This document shows positions 27,026-37,200 of a stretch of 64,000 nucleotides of DNA, piece after piece (position 1 is the stretch's first letter; each line of letters starts with the position of its first letter). This stretch comes from Desulfurivibrionaceae bacterium (GTDB taxonomy: Bacteria > Desulfobacterota > Desulfobulbia > Desulfobulbales > VMSU01). The notes below the pieces were generated by a model. It made no database searches, was not told the DNA's origin, and was given only the letters and a program-made list of their open reading frames with translations. Where the stretch lies: contig JAQYVV010000010.1 in NCBI GenBank assembly GCA_030145275.1, forward strand, positions 1 to 64,000, given 5' to 3'. A program made the position numbers and the translations under genes.

Positions 27026-27179
27026 TAAATATTCGGATAGCACCCCATCTTTGGACGATCAGGCCTACTCGCATATGACTCAATATTACTCGCAGGCCTG
27101 ATCGTCCAAATCTGGGGCACTATCCAAACATTTACATATCGGTGCTTTTATCAACAATTTGTATCAAGCCGAATCTTTA
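27026..27179 (+). repeat. Family A1 MITE-like nested-hairpin element (154 bp)
   Basis: TAAATATTCGG...GCCGAATCTTTA; near-identical inverted copy of 17159-17312. Confidence 0.88.
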
Positions 27180-27751
27180 CTTTTATTGTGCTGCTTCGCC
27201 TATGATTTCAGTTGCTTGCGGAACTTGGACAAAATCTAACCCTCTGACGTGGTAGCACATGGCACTAAGGTATTTAATTACATACTATAATACACAGGAG
27301 TTCTGGACCTGTAAAGGCTCATTTTTATTTTTCCCATATCTGTTTTTACCATTTTGTCAGAAGATACAGCGAGAGTCAAGTGTCTCAGGTGTATCATGTC
27401 TGTGGTGTGTTTCGAGCATGAGAGACACGTTGGGACAACTTGGGGTAAAATGAGCAATTCATAGCAATACCACTCATTATGGATCCATTTCTATAATAAT
27501 ATTATGACTTCATGCGTGTCCCATGGTGTCTCAATGCATGAATTGCCAGGAGGTGTTTATTTTATTGTAATGAAAAAAATTTAGCATGTAACATGTTGAA
27601 AACAAAGGATGTTTCATTTTTCTTGGCTTTGAGGGATGGTTTTTTAAAAAGTTGGTACGCCGTTTGTAATGGTAATCGGTCATTGTCAAATGACGCTATT
27701 AAACAATCGTATATTTACGAATCAAACAAAACAGAAAATTAAGGGGAAAGA

Positions 27752-28297
27752 ATGAAGAAATTTACTTGTTCAGTATGTGGTTATGTTTATGAAGGGGAAA
27801 ATGCACCGGAAAAATGCCAACAATGCGGCGCTGGGGCAGAAAAATTCAGCCTTTTTACAGAAGGGAGCCTTGATTGGGCTGATCAGCACGTGATCGGGGT
27901 TGCTAAAGATGTCGACCCTGAGATTGTGGAAGGATTAAGGGCCAATTTTGCCGGAGAATGCACTGAAATTGGGATGTATCTTGCTATGTCGCGGCAGGCT
28001 GATAGAGAGGGGTACCCCGAGGTTGCGGCGGCCTATAAACGAATCGCTTATGAGGAGGCTGACCATGCCGCCCGCTTTGCGGAATTGCTTGGCGAGGTTT
28101 TGGTAGCAGACACCAAAGCAAACTTGCAAGCTCGGGTGGACGCTGAATGTGGAGCTTGTTCGGGGAAAAAGGCAATAGCTACCCGTGCCAAGGAGCTAAA
28201 TTATGATGCAATCCATGATACTGTCCACGAAATGTGCAAGGATGAAGCAAGACACGGTAAGGCCTTTGAGGGCTTGCTTAAAAGATATTTCGCTTAA
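27752..28297 (+). CDS. Rubrerythrin-family protein (N-terminal rubredoxin plus ferritin-like diiron domain)
   Basis: [22 protein letters not shown]; diiron ExxH and helix pattern [20 protein letters not shown]...[10 protein letters not shown]. Confidence 0.88.
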   Translation: MKKFTCSVCGYVYEGENAPEKCQQCGAGAEKFSLFTEGSLDWADQHVIGVAKDVDPEIVEGLRANFAGECTEIGMYLAMSRQADREGYPEVAAAYKRIAYEEADHAARFAELLGEVLVADTKANLQARVDAECGACSGKKAIATRAKELNYDAIHDTVHEMCKDEARHGKAFEGLLKRYFA

Positions 28298-28312
28298 TAA
28301 AGGAGAATTTCA

Positions 28313-28534
28313 GTGGCTTGTAAAAATAATGAATTAACGGAAAAACAAAAAGTAGTGCTGGCTGCTTTTGCTCAGCAAACAGAGCCCGTCGGTACTAAAG
28401 TGATCGCCGCGGCAAGCAATTTGGAAAGTAAAGTTGTCAGCTGCCAGTTGAAGGCCTTGAAAAATAAAGGGCTGGTGGAAAGCCCTGTTCGTTGTAAATA
28501 TGCCATAACAGCAACTGGCAAAACATCACTATAA
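28313..28534 (+). CDS. Small winged-helix/HTH protein downstream of rubrerythrin
   Basis: GTG start 12 bp after AAGGAG; TEKQKVVLAAFAQQTEPVGTKVIAAASNLESKVVSCQLKALKNKGLVES winged-helix pattern. Confidence 0.65.
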   Translation: MACKNNELTEKQKVVLAAFAQQTEPVGTKVIAAASNLESKVVSCQLKALKNKGLVESPVRCKYAITATGKTSL

Positions 28535-28570
28535 ATAGCCAACAACATCATGCTTGATAATGATTAGGCA

Positions 28571-28617
28571 CATAAAAAAAGAGGGGGGGGTAGCTTTTGC
28601 TCCCCCCCTTTTTTTAT
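28571..28617. terminator. Intrinsic terminator hairpin
   Basis: ATAAAAAAAGAGGGGGGGG-TAGCTTTTGCT-CCCCCCCTTTTTTTAT. Confidence 0.75.
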
Positions 28618-28641
28618 GCCAGACCAAACTGAATGAATCAG

Positions 28642-28800
28642 CTATTCCGTCAACTTTTCTGCCTTTTCTTTGACCGTATCAAAGGCACCATCAAGACTCT
28701 TGCCTGCTTGTTCTGCCGGTCCCGGCTTTTCACAAGCCATTAATGTACAGCTCAAAGCAAGAACCATACTGACTAAAAATACTCTTACGATTTTCCCCAT
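28642..28800 (-). CDS. Entericidin-like small lipoprotein (52 aa, not in ORF track)
   Basis: Translation MGKIVRVFLVSMVLALSCTLMACEKPGPAEQAGKSLDGAFDTVKEKAEKLTE* with lipobox LMAC and RBS AGGAGAAAACA. Confidence 0.75.
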   Translation of the reverse strand: MGKIVRVFLVSMVLALSCTLMACEKPGPAEQAGKSLDGAFDTVKEKAEKLTE

Positions 28801-28823
28801 TGTTTTCTCCTTTCAGATTTTTT

Positions 28824-29669
28824 TTATGACCCGCTCTCCAAGTCAGTTGTATTAATAATCCTCACATCCCGTTGTGGGAATGGGATATTGACACCACCAG
28901 CAAGCAATGCCTTATGGAGTGCATTATTCACCTGGAACAGGGTTTGAAAATATTTCTTGGTTGGCACCCAGTAACGCATGCCAATATTGATGGAGGAGTC
29001 CGCAAACTCTTCTATACCAATCTGAGGGCCAGGATCTTGGCAAACTTCCGTATTCTCCGCTAAAACTTCTCCAACAATACGAATGGCTACCTCCGGATCA
29101 TCCTCATAGGATATGCCAACCGATGCTTCAACAACCTTATTGGCAAAAGAATTTTGCAGGACCTCGCCAACTATATGCTTGTTGGGGATGGTGATTTCCT
29201 CACCATCCTCGGTGGACAAAACGGTAGCTGCTAATTTAATCTCTTCAACGACACCGCTTACCTCATTGACCGTTATGGTATTGCCAACCACAAATGGACG
29301 AGTAAGAATTAAGGATAGACCAGCTCCATAATTTGACAAGGGGCCCTGAATCGCAAAACTGGCGCCAAAAGCCAAGGCACTGATCGCCGCAATCATAGGA
29401 GCTATTGATATGCCAAATTTTCCAATAGTGATGATAACAACAAAAGCAAGAACTAGAATTCGAACACTATTGCCTGTAAATTTTGTCAAAGTCACATCCA
29501 GGGAATATTTCTCACATATCCTCACCGTAACTCGTGCCAGCCAGCCGGCCACCTTGATCCCCACAAAGAGAATAATAAGAGCGCCTATTATCTGGAAGCT
29601 ATATTTTACAAGTACCTCCGCAACCAACGCATAGAGCCTCTGAATCGTTTCCATCTCTTTTTCCATCAC
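28824..29669 (-). CDS. mscS: Small-conductance mechanosensitive channel (MscS family)
   Basis: TM3 region AFGASFAIQGPLSNYGAGLSLILTRPFVVGNTITV and beta domain TVLSTEDGEEITIPNKHIVG. Confidence 0.9.
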   Translation of the reverse strand: MMEKEMETIQRLYALVAEVLVKYSFQIIGALIILFVGIKVAGWLARVTVRICEKYSLDVTLTKFTGNSVRILVLAFVVIITIGKFGISIAPMIAAISALAFGASFAIQGPLSNYGAGLSLILTRPFVVGNTITVNEVSGVVEEIKLAATVLSTEDGEEITIPNKHIVGEVLQNSFANKVVEASVGISYEDDPEVAIRIVGEVLAENTEVCQDPGPQIGIEEFADSSINIGMRYWVPTKKYFQTLFQVNNALHKALLAGGVNIPFPQRDVRIINTTDLESGS

Positions 29670-29715
29670 CTTTTCTCCTTTAGCAAACCAACATCTTTTA
29701 ACCTAAGGGGGGCCA

Positions 29716-30372
29716 TCAATTCATCATGGTGTTAATAAAACTGTCTGCTTCCTTAATTGAAGCCTCCATTTCCCTGACCAAGACAGCGATATTACCCTCA
29801 ACTGCAATAAGCTCGTTCTGCAAAGAGGCAATTGCCTGGGCGTTCAGGTTATGTTTAAGGTAGAGAACCTGGTCTTTGAAAGCGGTTAGGACTGGTGCGA
29901 TCTTCTTTTCCGCCCGCCGCATCGCGATGATTAATTGTTTATATTGCTGCCTTGTTCGCGTCAGTTTTTTCTCGCTGTCACGCCTAAGCTCAGCGTTTGA
30001 ATACTGTTGCAGCTCATCCTGCCATTCAGCAAAGAGGGCCTCTGAAACATCTTCCACCTTATTAATCCGGTCGCGAACATCATCTGCTTTCTTTTCAGAT
30101 AAGTCATACTCCGCCTGCAGGGTCTGATATTTTTCTTCCAAGGTCCCGCCCTTGAAATTAAGTACTGTGCTGAATTGCTCCAAGGCTGATTGAAACTGCT
30201 CTTTTGCCTCAGTTTGTGAATCCCGGGCGTTTTCAACCCGATCAACCATTATATCCCGCTTATGAACACCGAATTTCTCCATGGTTCCATAATAGGCCTT
30301 TTGGCACCCCACCAGGAACAGCAGCGTTAAAACAAGACCCCATACACTTATGTTTTCTATCTTGCCACTCAT
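29716..30372 (-). CDS. DUF2959-like lipoprotein
   Basis: GCQKAYYGTMEKFGVHKRDIMVDRVENARDSQTEAKEQFQSALEQF signature; lipobox. Confidence 0.8.
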   Translation of the reverse strand: MSGKIENISVWGLVLTLLFLVGCQKAYYGTMEKFGVHKRDIMVDRVENARDSQTEAKEQFQSALEQFSTVLNFKGGTLEEKYQTLQAEYDLSEKKADDVRDRINKVEDVSEALFAEWQDELQQYSNAELRRDSEKKLTRTRQQYKQLIIAMRRAEKKIAPVLTAFKDQVLYLKHNLNAQAIASLQNELIAVEGNIAVLVREMEASIKEADSFINTMMN

Positions 30373-30442
30373 ATCGTCCTCCTATTTGTTTTTAGTCTCT
30401 TTTTTACCATGTAAATTCAACTGATGGCAAGAACTGTTTCCC

Positions 30443-30473
30443 TTGACAAAATGATGACTTAGCATCTTATAAT
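30443..30473 (+). promoter_or_regulatory. Candidate sigma70-type promoter for the DUF748 gene
   Basis: TTGACA (30443-30448), 19-nt spacer, TATAAT (30468-30473). Confidence 0.4.
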
Positions 30474-30557
30474 AGTAGATAAACAATAAAAAAGGCCTTT
30501 ATTCCAAAGTAGACCTGATGGCAAAGGCATACACGTTCATCCACCAAAGGATCTCCA

Positions 30558-33500
30558 ATGGGTACGACAGATAAAACCGGATATTTTGAGAAACTGAGAA
30601 GCCTGAGCAGAATGCAAAAAATTGTCTTCTGGTCTCTCATAGCAGTCATTTTTTACACCCTGGCAGGTTTTCTTGCCGCACCTCCCCTTCTAAAACTTGT
30701 TTTAGAAAAAAAGATTCCTGAAATCCTGCAGCGCCCCACTTCCATCCAGAAAATAAAACTGAATCCGTTTACCCTTACCACTACAGTTGAAAATTTTGCT
30801 CTGCAGCAGAAAGATAACTCCACAAACTTTATTGCCTTTGACCATCTCTTTGTCAATCTGCAAATCTCTTCCATTTTTAAAAGGGCCTTGGTCATAAAGG
30901 ATCTTCAGCTCACAGGGCCAGAAATAAACTTTGTGCGGCTGAATGAGGACTTGTACTCTTTTTCAGACCTGCTAACAGATACTGAAAAGGAGAGCCCCAC
31001 CAAGCAGTCTGGCAAGCCCTTTCTTTTTTCGATCAACAACATTGAAATTGCCGGTGGCAGCATCGAATTCCAAGACAGGCCAAAAGATAAAACACATCTG
31101 CTCTCCGCACTCAATCTTGCCATCCCCACCATTTCAAACCTGCCAATTGACATCGACACCCATGTACAACCAGCATTTTCTGCAAAAATTAATGGGACAG
31201 AGCTTGCCCTGAGCGGCAAGACAAAACCTTTTGCCCACTCCCAGGAAACGATTTTCGACTTAAAGCTCTCAAAACTGAATATTCCAGAGTATCTTGCTTA
31301 TATCCCGAACCCCACAGAGGCAACGCTCAAATCAGCTACCCTTGATATTGACACTCAGCTCTCCTATGTGGATACTCCTGATGAGCGGCGTTTGTCTCTC
31401 AGCGGCCTTCTTTCCTTGAGCGACCTTAATCTTGTCGATCTTCAAGGTACAAGTTACGCAAGATTTCCCAAAATCGACATCCAAATCGCGGCATCCAATC
31501 TTCTCAGACAGAATATCGTTCTTGAATCCATCAATCTCATCAGCCCAGAATTAGACTTCACCCGCCAGACCGATGGAGAGATGTTGCCCCTCTCTCTCTT
31601 GACTCCAAGCAAGGAGACGCCTCCTTCTCAAGATGAAGGCAAAGAGAAAAAGGGTGAAACACGACCAATGACCGTGTCGATTCATACAGTCACTATTGCC
31701 GATGGAGTTATTTCCTTTCTCGATCAATCAGCCGACAATTTTGAGACCACTCTGACCCCTCTTGACCTTAAGATCACTAATTTCAGCACTAAACCTCAGA
31801 CAATGGCGGATTTTCTTGTCCAAACCAGAAGTGAAAGTGATGAGCTTTTTACTCTGCAGGGCCAGGCTGGTATTGATCCTTTGATTGCCGATGGAAACCT
31901 TAATCTGCAAGGCCTCAATCTCATTAAATATAATCCATACCTTACAGACCTACTCAACCCCGAAATAAGCGGAGGGAAAATTGACTTCGCATCTCATTTT
32001 CAGTTCAGCAAAGATGAGCACGAATCCAAAACCAGGCTTGATAATGTGGCCATACAGCTTTCTGATTTTTCCCTTAGCGATGGCCCGGAAAACCTCATTC
32101 ATATTCCCCTGCTGGCGATTTCTGAGACAATAATAGATTTAAACAAGCAGGAACTAACAATCGGTGCGCTCAACAGCAAATCGGCTGAATTCCTGCTAAA
32201 GAAGGGCAAAGAAGGAGAAATAAACCTCGCGAAATTACCAAAAGAAACAGAACAAGAGACCACAGCAGAAGATGTCGATCCTGAAAAAGCAGATGTTGCC
32301 GAGCAAAAATCATGGATTGTGACTCTAAACAATGCAACTATAGAAAAATACGGCATCACCTTTATTGACCAAGGCCCAGACTCTCCGTTTACTGCTCAAA
32401 TTACCGACATGTCTCTTAATCTGGGTGCCATTTCCACCGCCCAAAACAGCACAGGCAACATCTCTTTTTCATTTAGGCTCAATGATAGTGGTAAGCTTGC
32501 GGGAGAAGGCATTTTGGGCCTTTCCCCCTTCTCAACGATCTTGACCCTGGAAGGGAACAATATCGCCCTGCCGCCCTTACAAAATTATGCCGCAGACCGT
32601 GCTCACATCCTTATTACTGACGGAGCAGTCTCAACTAATGGTGAATTAAACATTACTCAAAAAGATGAGATCTCAGCACATTTCAAGGGCAGGACCCAGG
32701 TTTCCGACCTCGCTATAGCCGATATAGACGGAGAGGACCTGCTTAGATGGAAAGAACTTTCCATTAATGGCATACAGTTTTCCAACCAACCACAGAATGT
32801 AGCCATCGAAGAGGTGGCCTGGAAAGAACTCTTTTTACAACTCACTATTTTAGAAGACGGTAGCCTGAATCTAGCCAATGTGCTACCGGACACCCCGGCC
32901 AAAGCAACTCAGGAGGAGGAACACCCCGAACCTGTTCCCGCAGCAGCAAAGGAAGAAACCCAGGAAGCAAAGGAAATCAACATTGATACGTTTATTCTGT
33001 CCGGGGCAAAGATACATTTTCTGGACCAAAAAATATCCCCGTCATACACGGCAACTCTTGACAATTTTGGCGGGACGATCACAGGTCTTTCAACAAACAA
33101 AGAGAGCCTTGCACAAGTCGAACTCAAGGGAAATATAAACCAACATGCCCCCATGACCATGACCGGTGCAATAAATCCTCTTAAAGAGGAGCTTTTTGCC
33201 GACCTTAAACTGGACTTTCACGACATTGATCTCAGTCCCACATCTCCTTACACCGGCAAATTTATAGGCTATAAGACCGATAAAGGAAAACTGAGCCTGG
33301 ATTTACACTACTCAATAAATGGGAAGGAATTAAAGGCCAAAAACCAGCTGTTTTTGGACCAATTTACCCTGGGAGATTTTGTTGAAAGTCCTGATGCCGC
33401 AAGTCTGCCCATTCATCTGGCCATTGCCCTTTTGAAAAACAGAAGCGGTGAAATATTTCTTAATATCCCTGTGGAAGGAAACATGGACGACCCAGAATTC

Positions 33501-34199
33501 AGCCTCGCTTCTGTCATCTTTCGGGTCATCTTCAACCTAATCGCCAAAGCCGCGACCTCACCTTTTGCATTGCTAGGAGCACTTATTCCAGACGGTGAAG
33601 ATATGCAGTACGTCCAATTTCAGCCAGGGACTGCAGAAATTACCCCGAAAGCCGCAGATAAACTCACCAAAATGGCCACTGTACTTTTTGAAAGGCCTGG
33701 GCTGAGAATGGACATCCAGGGTAGAGCCGCAGAGGTAGACAGAACCTCTCTGGCCCAAAGCCGCTTAGAACAATTAATCAAACTGCAAAAGCTGCAAGAG
33801 ACCGGCTCTACCGCTAAAAACAATGAAGCTGATGCTCCTATATTTATCAGTGAAGAAGAGTACCCTCTCTACCTTAGCAAAGCCTATGAAGTACATAAAA
33901 ACCAGGTTCCCTCCAAAGATACCCCTGAAAAAAGCAAAGACGAAACGAAAGTGGTCCAAGTTGCCCCAGCAGCCTCTCTAACCGAAGAAGAAATGAAAAA
34001 AGAGATGTTGGCAGCAATAATCATCAAAGATGATAAACTCCGACTGCTGGCACTACAGCGCTCTAATTATGTCATGGATTTTCTGGTGAAAACCGGTCCT
34101 GTTGAAGTGGAGAGACTTTTCATTGTTGAGCCTCAGACTGTCGCTAAAGATTCCGAAGATAAAAAAGCACCCCCTCAAGTTGACCTGATTATTAAATAA
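30558..34199 (+). CDS. DUF748/AsmA-like giant envelope protein
   Basis: 1213 aa, N-terminal TM, repeated AsmA-like beta segments (IEIAGGSIEFQDRPK, VTIADGVISFLDQSA, ATIEKYGITFIDQGP), C-terminal OmpA-like segment. Confidence 0.82.
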   Translation: MGTTDKTGYFEKLRSLSRMQKIVFWSLIAVIFYTLAGFLAAPPLLKLVLEKKIPEILQRPTSIQKIKLNPFTLTTTVENFALQQKDNSTNFIAFDHLFVNLQISSIFKRALVIKDLQLTGPEINFVRLNEDLYSFSDLLTDTEKESPTKQSGKPFLFSINNIEIAGGSIEFQDRPKDKTHLLSALNLAIPTISNLPIDIDTHVQPAFSAKINGTELALSGKTKPFAHSQETIFDLKLSKLNIPEYLAYIPNPTEATLKSATLDIDTQLSYVDTPDERRLSLSGLLSLSDLNLVDLQGTSYARFPKIDIQIAASNLLRQNIVLESINLISPELDFTRQTDGEMLPLSLLTPSKETPPSQDEGKEKKGETRPMTVSIHTVTIADGVISFLDQSADNFETTLTPLDLKITNFSTKPQTMADFLVQTRSESDELFTLQGQAGIDPLIADGNLNLQGLNLIKYNPYLTDLLNPEISGGKIDFASHFQFSKDEHESKTRLDNVAIQLSDFSLSDGPENLIHIPLLAISETIIDLNKQELTIGALNSKSAEFLLKKGKEGEINLAKLPKETEQETTAEDVDPEKADVAEQKSWIVTLNNATIEKYGITFIDQGPDSPFTAQITDMSLNLGAISTAQNSTGNISFSFRLNDSGKLAGEGILGLSPFSTILTLEGNNIALPPLQNYAADRAHILITDGAVSTNGELNITQKDEISAHFKGRTQVSDLAIADIDGEDLLRWKELSINGIQFSNQPQNVAIEEVAWKELFLQLTILEDGSLNLANVLPDTPAKATQEEEHPEPVPAAAKEETQEAKEINIDTFILSGAKIHFLDQKISPSYTATLDNFGGTITGLSTNKESLAQVELKGNINQHAPMTMTGAINPLKEELFADLKLDFHDIDLSPTSPYTGKFIGYKTDKGKLSLDLHYSINGKELKAKNQLFLDQFTLGDFVESPDAASLPIHLAIALLKNRSGEIFLNIPVEGNMDDPEFSLASVIFRVIFNLIAKAATSPFALLGALIPDGEDMQYVQFQPGTAEITPKAADKLTKMATVLFERPGLRMDIQGRAAEVDRTSLAQSRLEQLIKLQKLQETGSTAKNNEADAPIFISEEEYPLYLSKAYEVHKNQVPSKDTPEKSKDETKVVQVAPAASLTEEEMKKEMLAAIIIKDDKLRLLALQRSNYVMDFLVKTGPVEVERLFIVEPQTVAKDSEDKKAPPQVDLIIK

Positions 34200-34371
34200 T
34201 TCAACTTTCCGATTTTATCTGGCAGTTGCTGTAAACCTTTCATCTTTCATCTTGTACCTTAAACAATCAGAAAGGATCACTTGACTTAATAAAGCAGGTG
34301 CTTAAATTACTGGTTTCATTACCCTCTTTTCTCATTTACCATAAGTGCTTACAGTGCTATAAAGCCTATTT

Positions 34372-35760
34372 ATGAACAAGCTGATTATCACATTGCTGTT
34401 AGTCTTGGTCTCCACAGCCTGCAGCCAATTGCAGCCAACTGCCATTGAAAATGCCAACCGTGGTCTGCCCGCTCAGTTTTCCATGTACAGTCAAAGCGCT
34501 GAACAAGCCAACCACTGGTGGGAGGACTTTGAAAGCCTGGAATTAAACAGTCTGATAGACTTGGCAATAAATGAAAACTTTTCAGTCAAAGAGGCCTGGG
34601 CACGCCTTAAACAGGCCGAAATAACCGCACAAAAAGAAGGGGCTCTGCTGTATCCCAAGCTTGACTATTCAGTCGGCGGATCATATCTGGAGCAAAAGAC
34701 AAAGGGACTACCCCGGACAAAAAGTGACAACTGGTCCACGGGACTGACAGCAAGCTATGAAGTAGATCTATGGGGCAAAATAGAGGCAGATAAAAGCAAC
34801 CTTTCCTTGAGCGCCAGCGCAACAAAAGAAGATTTAAAATCAGCCATCATGACAGTCTCCGGAGAAATAGCAGAGGCCTGGATTGGCCTTATCTCCACAA
34901 AAAAGCAAAAAGAGCTCTTTTTAAAACAGCAGGGACTGCAGGAAAAACTTCTTGAACTAATAGAGTTCAGGCTTCCTGTCGGTAAGTCAACCGCTCTTAA
35001 CGTCTATCAGCAACGACAGGCCATTGAAAGAATTTCGGCAGCTTTAATACCAATAAAGAGTAAAACACAACTTTTCAACAGGCAACTGGCCCTGCTTACC
35101 GGCAAAGCATCACTTGCAAATCTGCCGCTCCAGCAACAACACTTCCCGCTCAAAAAAGAAATTCCCGCCGTAGGCTTACCGGCAGATTTGCTGGCCGCCA
35201 GACCTGACATTAAGGCTGCGGGCCTGCGGCTCAACGCCGCCCAATGGCAGATCACTGCCGCCAAAGCTGACCGACTGCCTGCCCTAAAACTTTCCGCCTC
35301 CCACACATATTCAAGCAACGAAATATCCTCACTCTTTGACAATTGGCTTTTAAACCTGGCGGCCAACTTAACTGGACCAATTTTTGACGGTGGCCGCAGG
35401 AAATTGGAAGTCGAGAGGACCAAAGCCGTAGTGGATGAACGCCTGGCCACCTATAGAAAAATCGTTTTTACCGCCATCAAAGAGGTGGAAGATGCCATGG
35501 CGGATGAAGACCAGTATACCCAGACACTGGTCTCCCTGGAAAAACAGCTGCTGCTCTCCTCAAAAACTATGCAGGAGGCCAAAACTCGCTACATTAACGG
35601 CAGTTCAGACTTTCTGAACGTCTTAACAGAGGAGTTAAATAACCTGCAGCTACAGCAGGACATGATCACAGCGCAAGAAAAGATGTTGAGCGCCAGAATT
35701 AAACTTCATAAGGCCCTTGGCGGCTCCTGGGTAAATGCAATAACAACTCTTGCTCACTAA
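34372..35760 (+). CDS. TolC/NodT-family outer membrane efflux lipoprotein
   Basis: Lipobox STACSQ; ARPDIKAAGLRLNAAQWQITAAKADRLPALKL motif. Confidence 0.9.
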   Translation: MNKLIITLLLVLVSTACSQLQPTAIENANRGLPAQFSMYSQSAEQANHWWEDFESLELNSLIDLAINENFSVKEAWARLKQAEITAQKEGALLYPKLDYSVGGSYLEQKTKGLPRTKSDNWSTGLTASYEVDLWGKIEADKSNLSLSASATKEDLKSAIMTVSGEIAEAWIGLISTKKQKELFLKQQGLQEKLLELIEFRLPVGKSTALNVYQQRQAIERISAALIPIKSKTQLFNRQLALLTGKASLANLPLQQQHFPLKKEIPAVGLPADLLAARPDIKAAGLRLNAAQWQITAAKADRLPALKLSASHTYSSNEISSLFDNWLLNLAANLTGPIFDGGRRKLEVERTKAVVDERLATYRKIVFTAIKEVEDAMADEDQYTQTLVSLEKQLLLSSKTMQEAKTRYINGSSDFLNVLTEELNNLQLQQDMITAQEKMLSARIKLHKALGGSWVNAITTLAH

Positions 35761-35826
35761 ACACCACGTGATGCCTTCGGCCAACTGGCTGTAGATTAAT
35801 AACAACCAAATAACCCCAAAAACCAC

Positions 35827-37074
35827 ATGCAAAAAGAAACCAACAACATCATTTCTAAAAAAACTCCGGTACCCACCAGACCGTTGCGGCAGAGGCTGCT
35901 TGCTGTCATCTTAATATTAGGCCTCTTAATCGCTGGTTTTTTCGCCGCCCAATATCTCCTTAAGACAAAACCCAAGGCAAGGAAAAAACCGCCGGTTAAA
36001 ATGCAGACCCTGGTCAAAACAATGACCATATCCCCGATGGACATCAATGCGAAAATAAAGGCCTTTGGAAACATTATCCCTGCCAGGGAAATAAATCTCA
36101 TGGCCAGGGTGTCAGGTGAGGCAGAATATCTGCATCCTAATTTCATCCCCGGCGGCATCGTCAAGGCAGGAGAAGTCCTGCTAAGGCTGGATGGCAAGGA
36201 CTACCAGCTTATCCTCAAGCAAAGGCAAAATGCCCTGGCCAAAGCCCTGGCCGACCTGCGGATCGAACAAGGCAATCAGACCGTGGCCCAAAAGGAGTGG
36301 GAGCTCATCAACAAGCTCTCAAGCGATATCGATACGACAAGCGAAGACCTGGCCTTAAGAAGACCTCAGTTAAACAAGGCAAATGCCGCAATCATGGTGG
36401 CCGAAACCGACATAGAAAAGGCCCTTGTTGATCTGGCCCGAACGGAAATCACCACGCCCTTTAACGCAGTCATCCGCCAGAAAGCAATCAACCTTGGCTC
36501 CCAAGTCTCTAATTTATCGGTCATAGCCGCCCTGGTGGATATTGATGTCTTTTGGGCCATCCTTTCTCTACCGGTGGAAAAGGTAGGCTGGATTGATCTG
36601 CCATCAAACAAAACTGAAGGGTCAACAGTTACCATTCATTCAAATCTACAGGCTCTTTATAAAGGTAAAATTGTCAATCTGTTGCCTGATCTTGACCCAG
36701 ACGGCATGATGGCCCGTATTCTGGTTGAAATCAGGGACCCGATGGGCCTAAAAAGCAACAACCCTCCTCTGCCATTGGGAAGTTTTATTGAGGCTGAAAT
36801 AAGCGGAAAAGAGATGAAAAACGTTTTTAAAGTGCCCCGGCCCGCTTTGCAGGAAAATAGCAAGATCCTCACGGCCACAGATGAGGGGAACCTACAGATA
36901 AAAACGGTGTCAGTTGTCTGGAAAGACCCAGAGTGGGCCTATATCGATACAGGCATGAATGGTGACACAAAAATTATTATTTCCAATGTTCCGGCGCCAG
37001 TGGAAGGCATGCCTTTGGAAATATGGCAGGACAGCAGCGGCAAGAATACTGAAAAAAAGGTAAGCGCTCCATGA
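35827..37074 (+). CDS. RND/HlyD-family periplasmic adaptor
   Basis: Lipoyl-like ...GEAEYLHPNFIPGGIVKAGEVLLRLDGKDYQLIL..., beta-barrel domain; followed by RND permease. Confidence 0.87.
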   Translation: MQKETNNIISKKTPVPTRPLRQRLLAVILILGLLIAGFFAAQYLLKTKPKARKKPPVKMQTLVKTMTISPMDINAKIKAFGNIIPAREINLMARVSGEAEYLHPNFIPGGIVKAGEVLLRLDGKDYQLILKQRQNALAKALADLRIEQGNQTVAQKEWELINKLSSDIDTTSEDLALRRPQLNKANAAIMVAETDIEKALVDLARTEITTPFNAVIRQKAINLGSQVSNLSVIAALVDIDVFWAILSLPVEKVGWIDLPSNKTEGSTVTIHSNLQALYKGKIVNLLPDLDPDGMMARILVEIRDPMGLKSNNPPLPLGSFIEAEISGKEMKNVFKVPRPALQENSKILTATDEGNLQIKTVSVVWKDPEWAYIDTGMNGDTKIIISNVPAPVEGMPLEIWQDSSGKNTEKKVSAP

Positions 37075-37162
37075 ACACCCCGCTGCACGTAATCGGGGTG
37101 CCCATGAAACGCTTACGGACTCGGGGTTAGGCAATCTTGGGTATGCTTAAGTGATCGTTAAC
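37060..37162 (+). repeat. Family A3 element (deleted internal hairpin), overlaps 3' end of adaptor CDS
   Basis: GTAAGCGCTCCATGAACACCCCGCTGCACGTAATCGGGGTGCCCATGAAACGCTTACGGACTCGGGGTTAGGCAATCTTGGGTATGCTTAAGTGATCGTTAAC; matches 59650-59803. Confidence 0.82.
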
Positions 37163-37200
37163 AAAAAAAGAGTACGGGCGACGAGCAGAGAAAGAAATAA

